From Bradysia coprophila (lineage: Eukaryota; Arthropoda; Insecta; Diptera; Sciaridae), in contig NW_023504022.1 in assembly GCF_014529535.1 (NCBI RefSeq), positions 864,986 to 928,985 on the forward strand: DNA of 64,000 nt, given 5' to 3'. The notes beneath the pieces are model-generated. The model did not search any database, had not been told where the DNA came from, and saw only the letters and a program-made list of their open reading frames with translations. Within the stretch, counting starts at the first letter, position 1. Every line of letters begins with the position of its first letter. Position numbers and translations under genes: made by a program. This document shows positions 20,864 to 31,499 of this stretch, in pieces.

Positions 20864-22403
20864 CCTACAAAATCCGGAGAACTAAAATCCGGAATTACAA
20901 AATCCAGACAAAAAAATCCGGAGGCTTCAAAATCCGGAAGCCTCAGAATCCGGAAACCTCAAAATCTAGATGCTTCAAAATACCGAATTACAAAATCCAG
21001 GTTAAATTTGGTGCAAAAGCACATGTGCCTGCACCGACTCGGTACAACAATCAGGATGGAAGGAAAAAGCTGTATCTAGAAGGTACAACTCTTTTCTTTA
21101 TAGAAATAGAATAAGTCCATAAAGTTGTGACAATTATAACAGTTGTAATGGTTGTACCTAATTCATCATAAAAAATCTGTACTAAGCTAACTTCAGACAC
21201 ATCAAAAACACCCGGACAAAGTGTCATTGAACCTTCAAGGGGGGATTCTCCCCCTTGACCCCCCTCAGCGGGGGCTGCCGCCCCTCGACCCCGCTTTTTT
21301 ATTTTTCTATTTATTTCAAGGCCTGCGGCGCTGATTTCATCCATTAACTACTAAACCAAACCTAGCAATTAAAGAATATATTTCAAGAATAACCAGAAGC
21401 AACTTTTTATATTTTCCCACTTGAAATTACAATATTCAATTGTCAATGCAACTGTGTCAATTACAGTTGGTAGCGTCCATATTTTATGCCTTTTCTGTAT
21501 TTATTTTGCTTATCCCTTCTGTCAACTCTTGACAGCATTTCACGTTTTAGTACGTTTTCTTTTCCTGCAGCGAAAACCATATCTCAGCAAAAAAAAATCT
21601 ATAATTTTTATCAAACAAATATCTAGAAATGACGGGTCCTACTCAGGTGGATGAGGATTTACAGTTTTGGACGCCATTTTTTAGAACTTTTTCGCAAAAC
21701 TTCCGAGGTCGAAATAGCTCTCTCTTTGCTCAACAGTTATACTATCAGATCTCTACGTGAAGATGGAAGAGTGACAGTTCTGTAGAAGATTGTTGAATGG
21801 TATCCGTAAGCCTAGAGTATACACCGAATTAAATCCCTGTGTACATTGACAAATGTGATTCTAAAAAATTGCAATAATTGCAACAATAGGAACAAGGTCG
21901 TTGAAAATGTCAATCGTCATCCACAGAGAAACAACACAACCTCGCATTTATGTTTTAATGAATGAATGTTGCTGTGGTTATGTTTGCGTCTGTGGATGCT
22001 CTCGTTCGTTTTCGTCTTTTTAAAACTCTTTTTTTACTATACTATAGGATGGAACAAACCTATGGAAAGTGTGTATTATTTGCCTCCGACGACTTTTGAA
22101 TTTTCACTGCCACTGTGCCAATTATGTGACACTGCAGTTTCAATACTATCACTAATAGCAGTTTTCAGAATTTTGCAAAGTTCCAACATCTTCGCCAAGC
22201 TAACATCTTCGTCAAAGTTATCCGGAAAAAATCCGGACGAAATCCGTAAAGTTTAACATCGATCAGGATTTTGAAGCTTCCTGATTTTGAAGTTTCCAGA
22301 TTATGAGGCTTCCGGATTTTGAGGCTTCCGGATTTTTTTGTCTGGATTTTGTAATTCCGGATTTTAACTCTCCGGATTTTGTACGATTACCATTCGACTA
22401 TAT
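20864..22403. mobile_element. 1.54-kb element with long inverted ends made of AAAATCCGGA words
   Basis: Left arm: CTACAAAATCCGGAGAACT, AAAATCCGGAATTACAAAAT, CCAGACAAAAAAATCCGGAG, then further AATCCGGAA..CTC words to about 20985. The right arm (22265-22403) is its complement in the same order. The interior has no recognised gene. A GC-rich patch at 21235-21300 (CCCCCTTGACCCCCCTCAGC, GGGGGCTGCCGCCCCTCGAC) stands out from the AT-rich surroundings. Confidence 0.75.
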
Positions 22404-22540
22404 CCGACTATAATCAACTACATTTGACTATTTCCGGGTATATTCTACTATGTCCGAGGATTTTCAACTATATTCGAGTATATCTGGGTATATTCGACTA
22501 TTCGATTGTATCCAAGTATATTCGACTATATCGAGTAACT
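22404..22540 (+). repeat. Minisatellite of ATTCGACTATATC-type words
   Basis: Some ten diverged copies of a 13-15 bp word (CGACTATATC, CAACTATATTCGAGTATATC) follow the right end of the preceding element without a gap. Confidence 0.65.
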
Positions 22541-22859
22541 TAGGTCGTATCAAGTTCGATTGCAATTGGAAGATATAGAAATTGTGATTAGATCGTAATT
22601 ATAACACCCGGTTCAGCAACCGGGACATTTCAGTCGAAGCCAGTGTGCGTGCGACATCGGCAGAGGAACGTCCGCACTCTACGGTGGTCAACACTACACT
22701 ACAAAGAGCTAGAACGTTTGACAAAAAGTTGGTAGGTCTGGCAACAACGTTAGTGGATTTCACAAAAACATTGGTAGGTTTAAACCTACCAACCCTTTTT
22801 TGCAGGTTCAAACCTACCGACTTTGGAAAACTCGCATAAATCTTCGTAACTCTTTTTGT

Positions 22860-22965
22860 CGTAGTGATTAACATGATTAACCGCTGATTAACCACTGATT
22901 AACTATGATCAACCATTGATTAACCATACATGATTAAACAGTGATTAACCAGTGGTTAATCAGAG
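22860..22965 (+). repeat. Minisatellite of GATTAACCA words
   Basis: Repeated GATTAACCACT / GATTAACCATG / GATTAACCAGT words at 11-14 bp spacing. Confidence 0.65.
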
Positions 22966-23269
22966 TGAGCAACCCCTCGCTTTACGATCGAGCGTGACTT
23001 AAAAGTTGGTTTCTAATCGAAAATTCCTAATTCACTAACTTTAGTTGAGACCTCAACTCAACTCAATTCCTAACTTCCTTCCAGCCGAAAAGGCGTTTTG
23101 TTGGTTTCTTGGGAACTCAAACCTTTACAAAATGTAACGTAAAGGAGTTTAGTTCGTCCCTACAGAATTGTGTGTCCGCAGCCGAGAATTGATGATATTA
23201 TATATTATACTTGCTGTATATATTTTGCATTACTGCAGTATTATATACTCTATATATTATACACTTATC

Positions 23270-23446
23270 AACACATCCCTTCTGAACGCCAGTCTAAAGA
23301 AAGCAAAAGAAGAAGGCTTGGATTTTTCCACAGTTTTGCTCGGCGTTACGCAAGCATTCGACAAAATTGGTCACAAGCATTGCGAGATCCGTATCAAAGC
23401 ACGAAGAGCCCCAACATGCCTTAAGTCGTTGTCGATTAACCTGTAG
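23270..23446 (+). pseudogene. LINE reverse transcriptase fragment around motif A
   Basis: The frame reads LNASLKKAKEEGLDFSTVLL, then GVTQAFDKIGHKHCEIRIK. This matches the palm motif A region of non-LTR reverse transcriptases with restriction-like nucleases (VxxLDVTKAFDKVGHxxL), including the catalytic Asp of AFD. Ends at a stop and has no recognisable upstream or downstream partner within 150 bp. It may belong to the same element as 25430-26380. Confidence 0.55.
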
Positions 23447-23475
23447 AAAGGTAATTTTATTTTACACGTATTAAT

Positions 23476-23600
23476 ACTATCAGTCAAAAACACTCAAAAG
23501 AGTAAAAGTGACGCAAGTCCCTGTGCATACTTCCAAAACAACTGATATCGCTGGAGGTGACGCATTCTCCGCTTGTACGCAAAAACTGTAACAGCAAAAA
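23476..23600 (+). repeat. Half copy of the TCAGTCAAAAAACCC palindromic MITE family
   Basis: Shares TATCAGTCAAAAA, GTGACGCAAGTCC, ACTGATATCGCTG, AGGTGACGCATT and TGTACGCAAAA in order with the left half of the element at 30740-31169. Confidence 0.65.
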
Positions 23601-23608
23601 TTTGGGAG

Positions 23609-25840
23609 GACGTTACCAGTCATCTTAATTGTGTTGGTCCATTCGGACGTAGACAGCCCGAATTTAGTTGTCAACCACTTGTTCGCGGCGGGGTAGTCAC
23701 TGAACTGAGCAACGCCACGTCCTTTCGTGGGAAGTGCGCAGCGCACCATGCGTCGTATTGTTGTTTTTGTAACTCGCTCCGAATGAGCTTGCATTTTCCT
23801 TTGCTGTGTATGTTGGTTGGTAAGAATGACTGTTGATGGTCGTTCAATATTGATGACTTGAAATCTTCGGAAATTGGCAGTTTATCGAGACAGAAAAGTT
23901 TCTCGGCTTCATTGATTCTCACTAAGGAGAGTACATCTACACCGCAATATTGTATGTATTCGCTTGAGTTGAATGCCTGGATGCATGCCTCCCACGTGGC
24001 CTTGATGAGTTCCTATCCTTTAACACGGTTGGTTTGAAACGAGATTAAATAGGGACCGCCGACCACCAATAATTTTTTTTCATATTTATAATGAGTGATG
24101 GACAAGAACATCACACAGGAAAAAATTAGCCCGAACCCCTGAGCCGTTTCTGAGAACCACTGGATGCGCTACCACGAGCAGTCAGACACAGCCTGATCAC
24201 AAATTTTAATGGGGATCGGTAGAGGGAAAAATTCTAAGATATACTGTGTAAAAATTATTGCTTTCGGTCATTTGCTCTCGGAGCAATAACTGTTGAAAGT
24301 CAAAATTTCACCATTTTCGAAGAGTAATATATCCCTGACAAAGTGACCGACCCAGCCAGTTAAGATTGATTCTAGACGCGGTTAGTAAGCTCTTTCGAAT
24401 GACAAAAAAAAAAATTGAAAAAGTTCTTTTATGGTACACTTTTAGAGAAGTTACTTTTTCCGCTACCCTCGGTGAAATTTGGCCACTTCTGTACCTTTCT
24501 GGTAGCCTTGTTTCAAACTTTTTTGCCCCTAATATTATAGCCTGAGGAATAAGCTTTTCAACGATACCAAACATGCCATACTTGATCCCCAAGTACTGTT
24601 GATGATTCAGTTTTTCAATCGAAGTCACTCTACTCGCAAATCTGAAGCCCTCGAAAACGAAATTATTAAATTTCAAGAAAATATTACAATTGAATGTCTT
24701 TTACTCAATTATATGTATGGTACCGACTCAGAGAGTCATTAAAGTCCACTTCTTTTCAAAAAAATCTTTTAATTTTATAATTTCGTTTTCGAGGGCTCCA
24801 GATTTTCGAGTAGACTGACTTCGATTGAAAACTGAATCATCAACAGTACCTGTTGTGGATCAAGTATGGCATGTTTGGTATCGTTGAAAAGCTTATTCCT
24901 CAGGCTATAATATTAGGGGCAAAAAAGTTTGAAACAAGGCTACCAGAAAGGTACAGAAGTGGCCAAATTTCACCGAGGGTAGCGGAAAAAGTAACTTCTC
25001 TAAAAGTGTACCATAAAAGAACTTTTTCAATTTTTTTTTTTGTCATTCGAAAGAGCTTACTAACCGCGTCTAGAATCAATCTTAACTGGCTGGGTCGGTC
25101 ACTTTGTCAGGGATATATTACTCTTCGAAAATGGTGAAATTTTGACTTTCAACAGTTATTGCTCCGAGAGCAAATGACCGAAAGCAATAATTTTTACACA
25201 GTATATCTTAGAATTTTTCCCTCTACCGATCCCCATTAAAATTTGTGATCAGGCTGTGTCTGACTGCTCGTGGTAGCGCATCCAGTGGTTCTCAGAAACG
25301 GCTCAGGGGTTCGGGCTAATTTTTTCCTGTGTGATGTTCTTGTCCATCACTCATTATAAATATGAAAAAAAATTATTGGTGGTCGGCGGTCCCTATTTAA
25401 TCTCGTTTCAAACCAACCGTGTTAAAGGATAGGAACTCATCAAGGCCACGTGGGAGGCATGCATCCAGGCATTCAACTCAAGCGAATACATACAATATTG
25501 CGGTGTAGATGTACTCTCCTTAGTGAGAATCAATGAAGCCGAGAAACTTTTCTGTCTCGATAAACTGCCAATTTCCGAAGATTTCAAGTCATCAATATTG
25601 AACGACCATCAACAGTCATTCTTACCAACCAACATACACAGCAAAGGAAAATGCAAGCTCATTCGGAGCGAGTTACAAAAACAACAATACGACGCATGGT
25701 GCGCACTCCCCACGAAAGGACGTGGCGTTGCTCAGTTCAGTGACTACCCCGCCGCGAACAAGTGGTTGACAACTAAATTCGGGCTGTCTACGTCCGAATG
25801 GACCAACACAATTAAGATGACTGGTAACGTCCTCCCAGTA
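23609..25840. repeat. Large inverted duplication, arms about 1.07 kb, spacer about 90 bp
   Basis: 23609-24680 is almost the exact reverse complement of 24768-25840. Both arms encode the same LINE segment (INEAEKLFCLDKLPISEDFK) on opposite strands, and both contain a further non-LINE segment of about 750 bp with the same open frame (EKLIPQAIILGAKKFETRLP). Differences cluster at the centre and at one small indel. Outside the arms the LINE continues only on the right. Confidence 0.85.
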
Positions 25841-26380
25841 AGAACAAACCCCGGATATGGTCAAGGCAATGGCCGTTGTAGACACTGTGACGAGTTTGAA
25901 ACATTACACTCACGGAATTTTGAAAACCGACTCATTTTCTGTTTTGTGATTTACTGGATTTTTGTGAATTTTGCATGGACTTTTATATGGAGAAATCAAA
26001 AACTCGAGTAAAACACAGAAACAGAAAATGTGTCGGTTTTCAAAATTCCGTGAGTGTAGGACACAATGTCCGCGCGGAACTCAGGGAGAGAGGCTGGATT
26101 GTTTTGGATGAAGTGGCATGCATAGACATCAATGGCGTCAGCAGACGAGTCGATATTTTCGCATACAATCCGATCTCGAATAAAGGTTTCATCATCGACC
26201 CGACAATTAGAATGGAATCAGACATCGACCAATTCAACTCCGTTGATCTCGAAAAGAAAGAAATTTATGAACCATGTATCCCGTAATTCGACACAAACTA
26301 TAACATCGCTAATATAGAAGTGATTGGGCTGTACGTCGGTGCCAGAGGCACGTTGTCTTGTAATCAACATTTGTAACTCT
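25430..26380 (+). pseudogene. Non-LTR element C-terminal part: zinc knuckle and restriction-like nuclease (family B)
   Basis: Frame order: NEAEKLFCLDKLPISEDFKS, STSEWTNTIKMTGNVLPV, then a Cys/His knuckle (GRCRHCDEFETL), then after the MITE at 25907-26056 VRAELRERGWIVLDEVACID, RRVDIFAYNP, GFIIDPTIRMESD, EKKEIYEPCIP and, past a stop, EVIGLYVGARGTL. A knuckle followed by an R-x-D...D-x-T motif is the arrangement of the restriction-like endonuclease that ends R2-group LINEs. Family knowledge: that domain nicks target DNA for target-primed reverse transcription. The copy is dead, with one MITE insertion, at least one stop, and part of it in the inverted duplication. Confidence 0.65.
25907..26056. 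mobile_element. Mariner-like MITE, 150 bp, TA target duplication
   Basis: Ends CACTCACGGAATTTTGAAAA plus CCGA, inverted, with TA outside each end (25905-25906, 26057-26058). Inner arms also pair (ATTTTCTGTTT). Without it the LINE frame passes from FETL straight to GHNVRAEL. A one-ended copy lies at 20835. Confidence 0.8.
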
Positions 26381-26465
26381 TAAACATTTCTCCTGAAATG
26401 TTCACTGATCAGAATCCATGTTTCATGAAAAAAGTTTGTCTAGAATACTGAGTCATTAGGCTACT

Positions 26466-26830
26466 TTGTGTAAAAGCTTCTTCTTCTTCTTCTTTTTCAG
26501 CCTCTCCAACTTCTTTCCATTTGGTACGATCCATTGCCATTTGCTGCCAGTTTGTACCTGCAATATTCTTAATTCCGTTTGTCCATCTCTCTGGTGGTCT
26601 ACCTATAGCTCGTATTTTATATGGTCGCCAGTTCATGATCTTTTTGGTTCAACGTTTGTCTGTCCTCCTTGCAATATGTCCCGCCCAGCTCCATTTCAGA
26701 GATGCTATTCTTTCCATGACATCAACGACCCTGGTTTGTTGTCGAATCCATTGATTCGTCATTCTGTCTCTGAGTGTTATTCCCAGCATACTCCGTTCCA
26801 TGGCTCTTTGTGTCACTCAGGCACCAAGGC
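26466..26830 (-). pseudogene. LINE 3' fragment, endonuclease-reverse transcriptase C-terminus
   Basis: Minus-strand reading with one frame change: RSMLGITLRDRMTNQWIRQQ, RIASLKWSWAGHIARRTDK, NWRPYKIRAIGRPPERWTNG, NIAGTNWQQMAMDRTKWKEV. The WAGHxAR...GRPPxRWxDxIKxIAG..W...AxDRxxWKxxGEA pattern is the standard C-terminus of a widespread insect LINE type. It ends in a GAA-rich tail (26478-26500). Only the last 120 residues remain. Confidence 0.8.
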
Positions 26831-27074
26831 CTAACTAGGCATATATAAAAAAGTCCCGGAATAAATAGCGCCGATTTCGGTCAGTCGAAATTCAAAAGAA
26901 TCCCTCGATACGAAACCTCGCGGATTACCGTTCTTTCTAACAAAAAATTTTGGGTCAATTTTTTTGATAATTTTGATTTTAAACATTTATTTACCAATCA
27001 GTTACAATAACCTAGCTGATAAAATCATACTAAAACTAGAAGTAGCGCGTCTATACGAAAATGGTGATACATTG

Positions 27075-28914
27075 TTAGGCAAGACAAAGTTCATGATTCC
27101 AAATCACAGAAGCGTATTCGAGATGAGAACGCACATGAGCATTGTAAATACTTGTGAGAGCTTTCACATTGCGAAATTCGCAGCAGATTCTTTTTAAAAA
27201 TCCAAGCATCGAATATGATTTTAGTATTACGCCGAGGTCTCGTACTTCACTGACTCTTGTAATGACTGCACCATCGATAGAGTAATCGTAAAGTATCGGG
27301 TTCGGTTTACGGCGGAAGGACATTGCACTACACTTGCCGATATTCAACGTCAATCCATTATTTTTGCACCAAGCCGGGAACCGGTTAATGTCTTCCTGTA
27401 GGCGTTCTGAGTCATCAGGGCTGTTAACGTTGACGTACATTTTCAGATCATCGGCGAACACCCCAAGCTTGGCAAATCGAAACATTTGAATGGCGTCATT
27501 GAAGAAGAGAATAAGTAAAAGTGGCCCGAGATGGGAGCCCTGTGGAAGGCCAGATGGTACGTTGAAGTTATCAGATTTCCAACCAAGACCTTTAACACAC
27601 TGGAATCGGTTGTCTAAGTACGATTGAATCCAGTCCAGTAGACACGAATGCACTCCCAATTCTTTCAGCTTCTGTATAAGAAAACTATGATTAACTTGGT
27701 CGAATGCCTTACGGATGTCGGTGTATATCGCGTCAATCTGAGTGCCGCGTTCGATCAAGTTTTGCGCGTAGTTAACAAATTCCATCAAATTTGTTGCCGT
27801 GGAACGACCCTTACGAAAGCCATGCTGAGTGCCTGAAATCGCTCCTCTTAAGTCAGCTGTCAGCCGAGTACATACAATGGCTTCAAACAGTTTTCCAATA
27901 GTCGGTAATATAGCTACTCCACGATAGTTGCCCACGTCACTTCTGGCTCCACTTTTGTGAATCGGAGTAAGCTCGGAAAGTTACGTGTAGATAATGACAA
28001 ATTAAATTACCTTCTCGATGCCGAATGTTTTAGTCGAAGCAATGTCGGAAACGTAGACTGTTTGGAAAAACTCGCTAAAGAGTTTGCAAATGTCTTCAGG
28101 CGTTGATGCTTTTACACCATTGAACGACATCGTAGATGGATATCCTTTACTCTTCCTCTTCGAGTCAACGTAAAACCAAAATTTCTTTGGATTACTTATC
28201 AAGTCAGTTTCGGTCTCTCTGATGTAGCGATCGTAGGCGATTGAGCAAATTCTTTGGAATTCCTTGTTCAAAATGATAAATTTTGCTTTACGCTCGGCCT
28301 TGGCACTATGGTCCGTCGATTTGGCATACGATTTATACGCTCTATTCATCCTATTCTTGAGGTTGATGATCGCTCTGGTGTACCAAGGTGGGTGGTTGTT
28401 CGATTTCAACCGTAGAACGGGTATTAACTGTTCGAGACCTGACAGTAGCAGTTCGTAAAACGTATCAATCGAATCCTCTACTGTTGCACAATTTAAAAAA
28501 GCGTTGGTCCAATCGATGCGAGCCAAGTATTCAGACAGTGAGTCGTAATCGGCTTTTTTGAAATCATAAGAGACTGCATTAACATTCGGTTGCACTGAAC
28601 GATGATCAGCAATTGTGAAACGAAATTCTGTCGCTTCGTGAAACGGAAAATCAACTCGACTGAGCGTATCCACACTTTTATCAATCGTGACGTTATCGGG
28701 GTCAGTACAGAAAACTAAATCCAAGATTTTGCGCTGTGGATTCAAGACATGGTTCACTTGCGACAGATTAGAACCTAAAAGCGAATAGGTTATGGCCGAA
28801 TGACCGTGCAGCTTATAACACCGGGAAGCAATGCACTCGTCTTATCTGGATCGGGTGCCCAAGTAACTTCAGGCATGTTAAAATCGCCTGTTATGAAGAC
28901 TGAATCATTAGTAT
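27075..28914 (-). pseudogene. Jockey-like non-LTR retrotransposon: end of endonuclease, linker and reverse transcriptase
   Basis: Minus order: endonuclease end (NDSVFITGDFNMPEVTWAPD at about 28900), linker (28757-28002: PPWYTRAIINLKNRMNRAYK, NPKKFWFYVDSKRKSKGYPS), then reverse transcriptase (27970-27075: LTPIHKSGARSDVGNYRGVA, motif A YTDIRKAFDQV, PSGLPQGSHLGPLLLILFFN, motif C VFADDLKMYV, RDLGVIL). About 100 residues between GIEKVI and LTPIHKSG are missing. After VIWN the frame is lost, with a few C-terminal words in another frame. The upstream part of the endonuclease is 11.45 kb away at 40369-40625 because of the large insertion. Confidence 0.85.
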
Positions 28915-29040
28915 CAGGGGCTATTTAGTTGAATTTTTGGCGAATTTTTACTAATTTGGAGAATTTTGGCAAATTGGCGAATTTGGTGAATTTCGGCGAA
29001 TTTTGACGAATTTTCACGAATTTTCTTTGTAATTAAAAAA
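28915..29040 (+). repeat. Left end of the 11.45-kb element: TIR plus subterminal GCGAATTTT words
   Basis: 21-bp TIR, then AATTTTTGGCGAATTTTTAC, TAATTTGGAGAATTTTGGCA, AATTGGCGAATTTGGTG and further GCGAATTTTGACGAATTT words until about 29020. The words are candidate transposase-binding sites. Confidence 0.8.
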
Positions 29041-29050
29041 TTGTTGGATT

Positions 29051-29810
29051 TTAAAATCTTTTTATTTGAGGTCATTCATGTACATACAGGTTGTGTTTAC
29101 AAAATTTATAAATAGAAAATCTGATTAAGGCTCGCAGATTGGGGAAGCGTTCCCAAAACGCAAGAAACATTGGCTCTCTGAATGGCGAGGGAGATGCGCT
29201 GCACTAAATAACTGTGAGAACGTGGGTCGCCGCTCACTTCGTTGAGCATGGGACCGATTTTGTTTATCAAGTCTATTGCTTCGGACGACCAAGGGCCGAA
29301 AGTTTCGACGGCAAAGGCGTTCAAGATGTAATTGTTGGCTTTTAGTTCGGTGTACTTGCTGTGTTTTGTTCTGGCAGCGAGCTCGGCGGTGCGTCTGGCT
29401 TGTCTAGACGAGATGTCGCGATGGCTGGGAGCCAAAGTGTCCCAGCAGGTGGCGTCCCAAACGAGATAGCGCCCGTTCAACCAAGGAACCAAAGTCAATC
29501 CGTCGGGCCTCTTGCCGTCATCCCGAAACAAGCCCGGTGGTTCTAGCCTGGCGTGTACATGTGCTGGAGATAGCGCTTGACATAAGATCCTATTCAACTC
29601 CGAGTGTCTTGACAACTTGCCGACGCTCTTTTGACAGCTCAAACCATGAATTCCGAGTTCATTCACTGAAGATCCGCACGAACAAATGTGAGGACGGCAA
29701 ATATGAGCTCCGATTCTAAGTGCCATACATACTCTGACGGAATTATTATCGAGGAACGTACCGATGTGTTTGGATGGAATAACATTTAACCAAGCGTTTG
29801 ATTCATTCCA
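29051..29810 (-). pseudogene. Family A LINE, 5'-truncated copy: Cys-rich region and restriction-like nuclease, 10-bp target duplication
   Basis: TTGTTGGATT at 29041-29050 and 29811-29820 flanks it. Minus translation: NESNAWLNVIPSKHIGTFLD, MALRIGAHICRPHICSCGSS, GIHGLSCQKSVGKLSRHSEL, then GLFRDDGKRPDGLTLVPWLN and GRYLVWDATCWDT, ending EIRQRISLA-like (SYLVQRISLAIQRANVSCVL). KRPDG...LVWDATC fits a PD-(D/E)XK restriction-like nuclease. The first half aligns with 15490-15760. The nuclease frame is open throughout, so this is a fairly young truncated insertion inside the 11.45-kb element. Confidence 0.8.
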
Positions 29811-30059
29811 TTGTTGGATTATATTTTTTTATAATCTTATCCAAAATATCTTCGGAAAAAAAAATAAATATCTATCTTAGGTTTACGATTATTTTCAATT
29901 CCCTTCTCAAAAAATGTCTCATAAAAACGTCACGAGCATCTCCAAAATCTCAAAAAAACAGTCCAATAAAACCTCACCAACATCAAGGATATCTCAAAAT
30001 GATGTCGGATAAAGCCTCACGAAAATCTCCAAGACCTCACAATCGATTTAGTTATTTTC

Positions 30060-30360
30060 CTAAAGCATGCTAAAATGCTTTTTTAGCGAATGAGACGTTT
30101 CCAGCTCGAGCCGGAGCTGAGTGCTGGAGTAAAATTCGCTAAAAATGCCTTTTAGCATAAGTTAGGAATAACGTTTTTCCTAAACGACGCGGAAAATGAG
30201 CGACGACGACGACACTAGTTAGGAAATAGTTATTTATACAACCGAGTGATAAATCCTTTTTTAGGCACTAGATGTCTAGATTGTCACTCGAGGCCGCAGG
30301 CAGAGTGTGACAATACACATCTTGTGCCTAAAAAAGCATTTATCATCGAGTTGTATACAA
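30060..30360. repeat. Cluster of hairpins with GCTAAAA..TTTTAGC and GGCACTAGATGT..ACATCTTGTGCC arms
   Basis: CATGCTAAAATGCTTTTTAG pairs with CTAAAAATGCCTTTTAGCAT, and GATAAATCCTTTTTTAGGCA pairs with TGCCTAAAAAAGCATTTATC. The same words (TTAGCATAAGTTAGGAA, AAATGAGCGACGA, ACCGAGTTGCATACAA) return at 32580-32880 and 34080-34160, so this is a dispersed palindromic repeat within the large element. Confidence 0.65.
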
Positions 30361-30739
30361 GGTTTTTCGCAATAAAGGCAACGGAAAGTCCTACTTTTCG
30401 TCACTTGTTGCGAAAAAGTACTTTTAAGTACAGAAACGTACTCTACTGAGACAAAAAAGGCCTATATCAATCAAATTCAGAATTCTCAGCTTTATTTTTC
30501 GGGTTGCTCATTCCTCAGGTTATTGCTAAAAATGTGTTTTGACCACCCCCTGACATCACATGACAGACACATTACACCCAAAACCCAAAGTGAAATTAAT
30601 TTTTTTTTAAATGGAATATTCGTGTTAGCTAGAATCGATCGACGAATCGATTGAGCTATAACTCAATAATATCAGAGCGAGCTAGTTTTCCAATTGTCTT
30701 AGAAATTGGCGAATTGACTCCTAAGATGATAAAGTCGTA

Positions 30740-31169
30740 ATCAGTCAAAAAACCCTTAAAGGGTGAATGTGACGCAAGTCCTTTATCTTACTTACAAAAT
30801 AGCTGATATCGCTGAGGGTGACGCATTGTGCGCCGTACGCAAAAGTTTTATCAACCAAAAATTGACCAAAAAATTTGTGAAAGAAAATTTTACAAAAAGA
30901 AATTTGCGTCACAAGTGATTCGGTTTTTTCCGTAAATTCCTTCAATACAATTTTAACCATTTTCCTAACAATAGGTTTCTCAACATCTGCCACTTGTGAC
31001 GCAAATTTCTTTTTGTAAAATTTTCTTTTACAAATTTTTTGGGTCAATTTTTGGTTGATAAAACTTTTGCGTACGGCGCACAATGCGTCACCCTCAGCGA
31101 TATCAGTTATTTTGTAAGTAAGATAAAGAACTAGCGTCACATTCACCCTTTAAGGGTTTTTTGACTGAT
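30740..31169. mobile_element. Near-perfect palindromic MITE, about 430 bp
   Basis: TCAGTCAAAAAACCCTTAAA, GGGTGAATGTGACGC, GATATCGCTGAGGGTGACGC, GCGCCGTACGCAAAAGTTTT and AAATTTGCGTCACAAGTG on the left return as complements on the right, to a short centre near 30950. The minus open frame 30745-31146 crosses the palindrome and is not a gene. Partial relatives: 23476-23600, 40640-40690 and, in the core, 63760-63900. Confidence 0.8.
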
Positions 31170-31249
31170 ATCACTACTTTTGTAAGTATGTCATTTCGAC
31201 AACATCAAAAGACCTTATGAAATTAAAAAATTCTAGAGAAATTAGTCTA

Positions 31250-31490
31250 AGTCCCAAAATCTAGAAACAAATCTTGGAACACCTCACTCATGTCGAAGAT
31301 AACCCAAAACCATCAAAAAATGCGATGGAAGTTAGGAAGTGCTTGAGGTATCATCTCTCATCCCAAAATTTAGGATGTAACCTTGGAACACGTCACTCAT
31401 GTCGAAAATAACCTAGATCCATCAAAAAATCAGATGAGAGTTAGCATGTGCCCGAGGAATCATCTGTCATCCCAAAATTTAGAAATTTAG
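31250..31490 (+). repeat. Tandem repeat, about 120-bp unit, two to two and a half units
   Basis: TCCCAAAATTTAGGATGTAA, CTTGGAACACGTCACTCATG, TCGAAAATAACC, CATCAAAAAATCAGATGAGA repeat with about 120-bp spacing from 31250. Confidence 0.7.
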
Positions 31491-31499
31491 AAATTGACA

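Noticed and set aside
21051..21344. Minus frame rich in Gly/Ala (GRGAAAPAEGGQGGE)
   Set aside because: Comes from the GC-rich patch inside an inverted-end element; composition explains it.
24308..25137. Opposite-strand frames (ILGAKKFETRLPERYRSG) in both arms as a possible gene pair
   Set aside because: They are the two arms of one inverted duplication, and the frame has no known relatives or start context. Kept only as part of the duplication.
30745..31146. Minus-strand frame of 133 codons
   Set aside because: It runs straight across a near-perfect palindrome, so its two halves are each other's antisense; no family resemblance.
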